Shown here: positions 9,520 through 14,094 of the stretch, in pieces | How the letters are laid out: each line of letters opens with the position of its first letter | How positions within the stretch are numbered: the first letter of the stretch is position 1 | Origin: DATJPD01 sp036394195 | GTDB taxonomy: Bacteria; Pseudomonadota; Alphaproteobacteria; CACIAM-22H2 | Assembly: GCA_036394195.1 (NCBI GenBank) | Contig: DASWFO010000227.1 | Span: 1-14,094, forward strand | DNA length: 14,094 bases | Reading direction: 5' to 3' | The notes under the pieces: generated by a model | What the model was told of the DNA's origin: nothing | The model's database searches: none | Seen by the model: the letters and a program-made list of their open reading frames with translations, nothing else | Position numbers and translations under genes: made by a program

Positions 9520-9537
9520 AAGATGAAGCGGAGGCGC

Positions 9538-10785
9538 TCACGCTTTCTCCATCAGCGCCACGAACCGCTCGAAGAGGTAGTGGCTGTCCTGTGGGCCCGG
9601 CGAGGCTTCGGGGTGGTACTGCACCGAGAAGACCGGCTTGTCCTTGAGCCGCAGGCCCTCGTTGGTCTTGTCGAACAGCGACACGTGCGTGACCTCGACC
9701 TCGGGCGGCAATGACTCAGGCACCACGACGAAGCCGTGGTTCTGCGAGGTGATCTCGACCTTGCCGGTCGCGAGGTCCTTCACCGGATGATTGGCGCCGC
9801 GGTGGCCGCGGGGGAGCTTCTCGGTGCGGCCGCCCAGCGCCAGCGCCAGCATCTGGTGGCCGAGGCAGATGCCGAACACCGGCAGGCCGGTTCCGACCAG
9901 CTCGCGGATGACCGGTACGGCGTATTCGCCGGTCGCCGCCGGATCGCCGGGGCCGTTCGAAAGAAACACGCCGTCCGGATTGTGGCGCAGCACGTCTTTG
10001 GCGCTGGCCGTTGCCGGTACGACGGTGACACGGCAGCCGGCCGACGCCAGGCAGCGCAGGATGTTCCGTTTCGCCCCATAGTCGATCGCGACGACATGAT
10101 GCTTCGGATGCGCGAGCTTCCCGTATCCGTGTCCGAGCGCCCACCGCGTCTCGTCCCAGCTGTAGGTCTGGCGGCACGATACGTCGAGCGCCAGGTCCAT
10201 GCCTTCGAGCCCCGGCCACGAAGCGGCCTGCTCCTGCAACGCCGCGATGTCCAGCTCGCCGTCCGGGGCGTGGCCGAGCGCGCCGTTGGGCGCGCCGAGA
10301 TCGCGGATGCGCCGGGTGAGGGCGCGGGTGTCGAGGCCGCTGATGCCGACCAGGCCGTGCGAGCGCAGCCAGGCGTCGAGATGCTGGGTGGCGCGGAAAT
10401 TCTGCGGCTCGCTGATCTCGGCGCGCAGCACCAGGCCGCGCGCGGCCGGGGTGACGGTCTCGATGTCCTCGGGGTTGGCGCCGACATTGCCGATATGCGG
10501 AAACGTGAAGGTGATGATCTGGCCGGCATAGGACGGATCGGTCAGGATCTCCTGGTATCCGCTCATCGCCGTGTTGAAGCAAACCTCGCCGACCCGCGTG
10601 CCAGGTGCTCCGATGCCGCGGCCCCAGAACACCGTCCCGTCCGCCAGCACCAGGGCGGCCGTCATGCCGGGCGGACGGCGTCGGTCGGCGCCCACCCGCT
10701 TGGCGCCCATCTCTTTAGCGAGGGCGCGCGGCGAATCTGCCCGGCCCGATCTCGCGGGGCCAGGCTGCGAAGCGTCCGGCTTCAT
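9538..10785 (-). CDS. carA: Carbamoyl-phosphate synthase small subunit (glutaminase)
   Basis: 415 residues from ATG 10785, TGA 9540-9538. CarA hydrolyses glutamine and channels ammonia to CarB. The N-terminal CPSase domain has CFNTAMSGYQEILTDPSYAG (69-88); the class I glutamine amidotransferase domain (about 230-410) has FGICLGHQM with nucleophile Cys307 and the VQYHPEASPGP block with His391 and Glu393; the oxyanion segment SNGPGDP is at 276-282. Start choice is uncertain: ATG 10785 has AAAGGA about 12 bases upstream and fits the promoter at 10863-10891, but it adds about 40 low-complexity residues. ATG 10665 (MTAALVLADG, 375 residues) matches the usual N-terminus of the family but has no ribosome site. 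First gene of the car operon. Confidence 0.96.
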   Translation of the reverse strand: MKPDASQPGPARSGRADSPRALAKEMGAKRVGADRRRPPGMTAALVLADGTVFWGRGIGAPGTRVGEVCFNTAMSGYQEILTDPSYAGQIITFTFPHIGNVGANPEDIETVTPAARGLVLRAEISEPQNFRATQHLDAWLRSHGLVGISGLDTRALTRRIRDLGAPNGALGHAPDGELDIAALQEQAASWPGLEGMDLALDVSCRQTYSWDETRWALGHGYGKLAHPKHHVVAIDYGAKRNILRCLASAGCRVTVVPATASAKDVLRHNPDGVFLSNGPGDPAATGEYAVPVIRELVGTGLPVFGICLGHQMLALALGGRTEKLPRGHRGANHPVKDLATGKVEITSQNHGFVVVPESLPPEVEVTHVSLFDKTNEGLRLKDKPVFSVQYHPEASPGPQDSHYLFERFVALMEKA

Positions 10786-10810
10786 GGGTGGCAGCGTCCT
10801 TTCGGAAAGC

Positions 10811-10845
10811 CGGTGCGGGGCATTCGGAGGAGCCGCGCCGCACCG
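10811..10845 (-). promoter_or_regulatory. Hairpin in the carA leader
   Basis: CGGTGCGG (10811-10818) and CCGCACCG (10838-10845) are a perfect 8-bp inverted repeat with a 19-nt loop, inside the predicted carA leader and ending about 25 nt before ATG 10785. The stem could be a regulatory fold; no known pyrimidine or arginine riboregulator is recognised. Confidence 0.35.
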
Positions 10846-10862
10846 TCGTCCATTGGGCGCGC

Positions 10863-10891
10863 TGTTTACGCCGCTGGGCCGCGATGGTCAA
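10863..10891 (-). promoter_or_regulatory. Candidate sigma-70 promoter of carA
   Basis: Minus strand TTGACC (10891-10886) and TAAACA (10868-10863) with a 17-bp spacer, about 78 bp upstream of ATG 10785. The -35 matches the consensus at five of six positions; the -10 is weaker. It would drive carA, the interrupted carB and probably greA. Confidence 0.5.
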
Positions 10892-11013
10892 GCGATTCCA
10901 GGTGCGGAAATACCAATAAAATCAGCAGATTGTGGCGTTTTTCGGGATTGCCAGCGCGGACATTTTCGGATAGGTTGCGAACTTCCCGCAAAACCCGGTC
11001 AGAGTCGCCCGCC

Positions 11014-11472
11014 ATGCTGCGCCAGGAGCTCAATGACGCGTTGAAGACCGCCATGAAGGCCAAGGACGAGCGCGCGGTCTCGACCTTGCGCATGGTGCTC
11101 GCCGGTCTCAAGGACAAGGACATCGCGGCGCGGCCCAAGGGCAATACCGCCGGGATCTCCGACGACGAAGCGCGCCAGGTGATGCAGAACATGATCCGCC
11201 AGCGCCGCGACAGCATCGTCATGTACGAGAAGGGCGGCCGCGCCGAGCTCGTGAAGCAGGAGAGCGAGGAGATCGCGATCATCGAGCGCTTCCTGCCCAA
11301 GCAGATGAGTGCGGCCGAGGTCGAAGCCGCGGCAAAAGGTGTCATCGCCGAGCTCGGCGCCAAGGACGTCAAGGACATGGGCAAGGTGATGGCCGCCATG
11401 AAGCAGCGCTTCGCCGGCCAGATGGACCTGAGCCAGGTCGGTCCGATCGTCAAGAAGCTGCTGGGCGGCTGA
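11014..11472 (+). CDS. GatB/YqeY domain protein
   Basis: 152 residues, ATG 11014, TGA 11470-11472. The whole protein is a YqeY-type domain: LRQELNDALKTAMKAKDERA (2-21), the TLRMVLAGLKDKDI segment, RQRRDSIVMYEKGGRAELV (about 67-85), EEIAIIERFLPKQMS (about 89-103), and the C-terminal KDMGKVMAAMKQRFAGQMD small helical block that resembles the tail of the GatB subunit of tRNA-dependent amidotransferase. It is a soluble helical protein of poorly defined role, sometimes linked to tRNA-dependent amidation. Divergent from carA across 228 bp; weak promoter-like boxes (TTGCCA with TAGGTT, 17-bp spacer) lie about 40 bp upstream. It converges on the next gene across a repeat hairpin. The position between carA and dnaG is one I recall from other alphaproteobacteria. 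Confidence 0.92.
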   Translation: MLRQELNDALKTAMKAKDERAVSTLRMVLAGLKDKDIAARPKGNTAGISDDEARQVMQNMIRQRRDSIVMYEKGGRAELVKQESEEIAIIERFLPKQMSAAEVEAAAKGVIAELGAKDVKDMGKVMAAMKQRFAGQMDLSQVGPIVKKLLGG

Positions 11473-11478
11473 TCTATT

Positions 11479-11501
11479 CACCTCTCCCGAGGTGGGAGGG
11501 G
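11479..11501. repeat. Palindromic repeat, copy 4 (solo), between convergent genes
   Basis: CCTCTCCC (11481-11488), loop GAGGT, GGGAGGGG (11494-11501) make an 8-bp stem with one wobble, followed by TTAG. Loop size and the GGGAGGGGTTAG end closely match the right repeat at 9496-9519. It can also fold as CACCTC-TCCC-GAGGTG. With no T-run it is a poor intrinsic terminator, though it may slow convergent transcription. Confidence 0.55.
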
Positions 11502-11521
11502 TTAGAGACCGTCTTAGCCCA

Positions 11522-12193
11522 TCAATACCGCAGCGCGGCCGTTGCCGGCACGGGATGCTCGAGGAAGCGGCCGGCCTGGATCTCCAGCTTGTCGCGCCGC
11601 TTGAGGCGTCTCGCCTGGGCCCGGGTGATCAGCGGGAAATGCGGGCTGAGGTCGAGCGCCTCGGCGACGTCCCAGCAGGGCTCGGTGTTGGTCACCCATT
11701 CCTTCGGGTCGAGGCGCCTGAGGTCGAACGGGCGCGAGCACTTCCACAGCGTCTTCGACGCCCCCCGCACATATTCGTGGAAGTAGGACATCGCGAGCTC
11801 GCGCGGGTTGCGATAGATCGGATCGCGCCAGCGCAGCCAGATGTGATTGCTTTTCGAGATGGCGCCCCAGTGCCGGCCGCGACGGAAGACGGTGATGACA
11901 TGGTCGTCGTCGGCCATCGCCTGGAAGTCCATCAGCAGCGGTGGGCGGCCGTTCATCGAGAGGGCACAGGCGGCGACGAACGCGCCTTCGATGCAGTGCG
12001 CCCGGCGCTGGCGCAGCACTTCGGTGACCGACAGGCAGGTGTCGCCCTCGGGCTCGAAATTGATCGGGATCGAGGAGACGAAATCCTGGATCTGCTCGGG
12101 CGTCTGCAGGCGGGCCAGGAGACGCGCGTGGGCCGGGGACAGACCGAGCTTCAGGCCACGCGCAACGCGGATATTGGTGGACGACAGCGCCAA
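11522..12193 (-). CDS. Transglutaminase-like (Cys-His) protein of unknown function
   Basis: 223 residues. The apparent start is TTG 12193; no ATG or GTG fits, and GAGG lies only 3 bases before it, so the start is not certain. RRAHCIEGAFVAACAL (63-78) has a Cys at the start of a helix as in transglutaminase/papain-like folds (Cys67), and DDDHVITVF (95-103) gives a His on a strand (His98); Asn116 (KSNH) could be the third residue. This is a sequence-pattern argument, not a firm family assignment. The C-terminal third is basic (RAQARRLKRRDKLE) and the rest soluble, without signal peptide or membrane segment. It converges on yqeY and is divergent from dnaG, sharing a 200-bp region with it. Substrate and role unknown; peptidase or amide-bond chemistry are possible. 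Confidence 0.75.
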   Translation of the reverse strand: MALSSTNIRVARGLKLGLSPAHARLLARLQTPEQIQDFVSSIPINFEPEGDTCLSVTEVLRQRRAHCIEGAFVAACALSMNGRPPLLMDFQAMADDDHVITVFRRGRHWGAISKSNHIWLRWRDPIYRNPRELAMSYFHEYVRGASKTLWKCSRPFDLRRLDPKEWVTNTEPCWDVAEALDLSPHFPLITRAQARRLKRRDKLEIQAGRFLEHPVPATAALRY

Positions 12194-12393
12194 AATCCTC
12201 GACTTAAACCGCGACTCGGGCTCCCGAGTCGCTGTCCCGAGTGTATCAGGGGTCCAGCCTACCCGGCCACCCGCCCCAGTTATCCCCGGGATTGGCGTGA
12301 TTCGGCCCTGTGGACGAACGCAAACGCCGCGCCGCCCGGCGTGACCTGTAAGATGAAGCCCCTTCCGCGACTCGGGACGATCCGGCTCCGCCG
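12194..12393. promoter_or_regulatory. Divergent 200-bp region with repeated ACTCGGG motifs and GANTC sites
   Basis: No gene is seen here. It holds four copies of an ACTCGGG motif (12213-12220, inverted at 12223-12229, inverted at 12236-12242, and 12370-12376) and four GANTC sites (12213, 12226, 12299, 12369), the sequence methylated by CcrM in alphaproteobacteria. The last GANTC is 21 bp before the dnaG ATG. No strong -35/-10 pair was found. Confidence 0.5.
12211..12232. repeat. 10-bp perfect palindrome with two GANTC sites
   Basis: GCGACTCGGG (12211-12220) and CCCGAGTCGC (12223-12232) separated by CT. It lies 18 bp upstream of the TTG start of the transglutaminase-like gene, so it could be an operator or a leader hairpin. 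Confidence 0.8.
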
Positions 12394-14094
12394 ATGGCGT
12401 TCACCCCGCAATTCCTGGACGAGATCCGCACCCGCCTGCCGTGCTCGGAGGTGGTCGGCCGCCGCGTGAAACTGGCGCGCAAAGGCCGCGAGCATTCCGG
12501 CCTCTGCCCGTTCCACAACGAGAAGACCCCGTCCTTCACCGTCAACGACGACAAGGGGTTCTTCCACTGCTTCGGCTGCGGCGCGCATGGCGACGTCATC
12601 GGCTTCGCCATGCGGATCGACAACCTGCAATTCCCGGAGGCGGTCGAGAAGCTGGCCGGCGAGGCGGGGCTCGAGATGCCGCGCTATACGCCGCAGGAGC
12701 GCGAGCGCGCCAAGCGCCAGCAGACCCTGCACGACGTGGTCGAGGCGGCCTGCGCCTGGTTCGAGAAGCAGCTGCAATCGCCGCAGGGCAAGCCTGGTCT
12801 CGATTATCTGCGCGGCCGCGGGCTCGGGCCGGAGACCGTCCAGCGCTTCCGTCTCGGCTACGCCCCGGATGGCCGCGACGCGCTGAAGACGGCGCTCAAG
12901 GCCGCCGACATCGACGAGGCGCTGCTGCTCGAGGCGGGCCTCACCGTGCGGCCGGAGGACGGGCGCGACAGTTTTGATTTCTTCCGCGGGCGGGTGATCT
13001 TCCCGATCATGGACCGGCGTGGCCGGGTGGTCGCGTTCGGCGGCCGCATCCTCGGCGACGGCCAGCCCAAGTACCTGAACTCGCGCGACACGCCGCTGTT
13101 CGACAAAGGCCGCACCCTGTACGCGCTGGACAAGGCGCGCGCCGGTGTCGTCGGCGGGGCCGGCCGGCCGCCGGCGGAGCTGGTGGTCGTCGAGGGCTAT
13201 ATGGACGTGATCGCGCTGCACGAAGCCGGCTTTGCCGGGGCGGTGGCGCCGCTCGGCACGGCGATCACCGAGAGCCAGATCGAGATCCTGTGGAAGCTGG
13301 CGCCCGAGCCGATCCTGTGCCTGGACGGCGATGCGGCCGGGCAGCGCGCCGCGCTGCGCGCCGCCGACCGCGTGCTGCCGCTGCTGAAGCCGGGCTTCAG
13401 CCTGCGCTTTGCCACCCTGCCGGCCGGCGACGATCCGGATTCGCTGATCCGGCGGCGGGGCGCCGCCGCCTTCGCCGAGGTCCTGGGCCGGGCGCGGCCG
13501 CTCATCGACATCGTCTGGGACGCGGAGGTGGCTGGCCGCTCTCTCGATACCCCGGAGCGGCGGGCGGGTCTGGACCGCCGCCTCAAGGAGAAGACCCAGC
13601 GGATCGCCGATCGGACGGTTCAGCAACAATATTTCAATATGCTCATCCGCGAACGCCTATGGGCGGCGTTCCGGCCGCCCCGTCGCGGCGCCCCGCCGCC
13701 AACCCCCGGTTTGCGGTATTCAGGGCTGGTCAGCCCGCGCGAGGCGGAGGTCCTGGTGCTGACCCTGATTAACCACCCGGTCCTGGCGGCCGAATCTTGC
13801 GAGCGGTTGGCCCATCTAGCGCTCGACAATGCGGACCTGGATAGGATTTTGAAGGAAATCCTGTACTTTGCGGGCCGTTCCGAACTTGACACAATGGCCC
13901 TGGAAAGCCATTTAATGGCTACGGGTTTGGCGGCGGCAACAACTGGACTGGTTCAGCCAAGCCTTTATAAATTATGGCCTTTTGCAGGGCCGGAAGCCGA
14001 TACCGCAATCGCCAGGGTGGGACTTGAACACCTGCTGGGGCGGTTTCTTGAGCGCCAGCTCGAGGCGGAAGTACGGAGCTTAGAGGGGGAGGTG
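12394..14094 (+). CDS. dnaG: DNA primase DnaG (3' end outside window)
   Basis: 567 residues visible from ATG 12394, with the frame open to the right edge. DnaG makes the RNA primers for the leading start and lagging strand on DnaB-unwound DNA. The N-terminal zinc finger is complete: CPFHNEKTPSF (38-48) and HCFGCG (56-61). The RNA-polymerase core follows, including DFFRGRVIFPIMDRRGRVVA and the YLNSRDTPLFDKGRTLY block, then the TOPRIM motifs VVVEGYMDVIALHEAG (Glu plus Asp) and CLDGDAAGQRAALRAAD. The C-terminal DnaB-interacting region from about residue 430 is incomplete. ATG 12394 is favoured because it begins at MAFTPQFLDEIRTRLP, the usual primase start. From about 13780 codon choice shifts to lower GC. 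rpoD commonly follows dnaG but is not in the window. Confidence 0.96.
   Translation, partial: MAFTPQFLDEIRTRLPCSEVVGRRVKLARKGREHSGLCPFHNEKTPSFTVNDDKGFFHCFGCGAHGDVIGFAMRIDNLQFPEAVEKLAGEAGLEMPRYTPQERERAKRQQTLHDVVEAACAWFEKQLQSPQGKPGLDYLRGRGLGPETVQRFRLGYAPDGRDALKTALKAADIDEALLLEAGLTVRPEDGRDSFDFFRGRVIFPIMDRRGRVVAFGGRILGDGQPKYLNSRDTPLFDKGRTLYALDKARAGVVGGAGRPPAELVVVEGYMDVIALHEAGFAGAVAPLGTAITESQIEILWKLAPEPILCLDGDAAGQRAALRAADRVLPLLKPGFSLRFATLPAGDDPDSLIRRRGAAAFAEVLGRARPLIDIVWDAEVAGRSLDTPERRAGLDRRLKEKTQRIADRTVQQQYFNMLIRERLWAAFRPPRRGAPPPTPGLRYSGLVSPREAEVLVLTLINHPVLAAESCERLAHLALDNADLDRILKEILYFAGRSELDTMALESHLMATGLAAATTGLVQPSLYKLWPFAGPEADTAIARVGLEHLLGRFLERQLEAEVRSLEGEV
13885..13919 (+). promoter_or_regulatory. 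Heat-shock-like promoter candidate inside dnaG
   Basis: CTTGACA (13885-13891) and AGCCATTT (13906-13913) with a 14-bp gap resemble a sigma-32 pair. Three copies of AATGGC/GCCATT (13893-13898, 13907-13912, 13914-13919) surround it. It lies in a stretch of about 52% GC within dnaG. It could serve a downstream gene outside the window. Confidence 0.25.

Noticed and set aside
9081..9530. Target-site duplication around the cassette
   Set aside because: Flanks (GATTGAATCT and AAGATGAAGC) share only a short GAT-GAA similarity with no exact direct repeat.
9736..11013. Long upstream extension of yqeY across carA
   Set aside because: YqeY homology starts at ATG 11014; the upstream part is antisense to carA.
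11479..11501. Bidirectional intrinsic terminator between yqeY and the Cys-His gene
   Set aside because: Stem is present but there is no T-run on either side; the repeat-family match explains it better.

Overview
The window is high-GC DNA carrying eleven protein genes, two of them cut by the window edges. Gene content and order (carA-carB-greA on one strand, with yqeY then dnaG on the other side of carA; a DUF1127 domain; ChrB-C proteins; clustered GANTC sites) point to an alphaproteobacterium. The order below family level is not resolved from the sequence.

Layout: 1-894 is the C-terminal signalling part of a methyl-accepting chemotaxis protein. 1000-2337 is an ArsB/NhaD-type 10-12 TM ion permease. 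It converges on a four-gene minus-strand chromate operon (5079-2334): a ChrB-C protein fused to DUF1127, then a rhodanese, a second ChrB-C protein, and the ChrA transporter. The first two junctions are ATGA overlaps. The permease and chrA stop codons overlap in one CTAG. Upstream of the chr operon lie a candidate promoter, a long structured leader and the greA terminator.

5272-10785 (minus strand) is a pyrimidine/arginine operon, carA-carB followed by greA. It is interrupted between carA and carB by a 432-bp cassette: an antisense DUF559 nuclease-like gene bracketed by near-perfect inverted repeats that are themselves hairpins with a G-quadruplex motif. Related hairpins occur at 5138-5165 and 11479-11501, so the window holds about four members of one palindromic repeat family. 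The left repeat also changes the translation start context of carB.

10786-11013 is the divergent carA/yqeY promoter region. yqeY (11014-11472) converges on a transglutaminase-like gene of unknown role (12193-11522). Its 5' region is shared, divergently, with dnaG (12394 to the right edge). This 200-bp region has four copies of an ACTCGGG-type motif and four GANTC sites. The 3' part of the visible dnaG is much less GC-rich than the rest and holds a heat-shock-like promoter candidate.

The most interesting candidate system is the hairpin/G4-flanked DUF559 cassette inside carAB, with solo hairpins nearby. It looks like a small non-autonomous or REP-type element with its own nuclease. The second is the chr operon, with its ChrB-C-DUF1127 fusion and coupled rhodanese. 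All functional statements are from reading the sequence and family knowledge; no database search was run.
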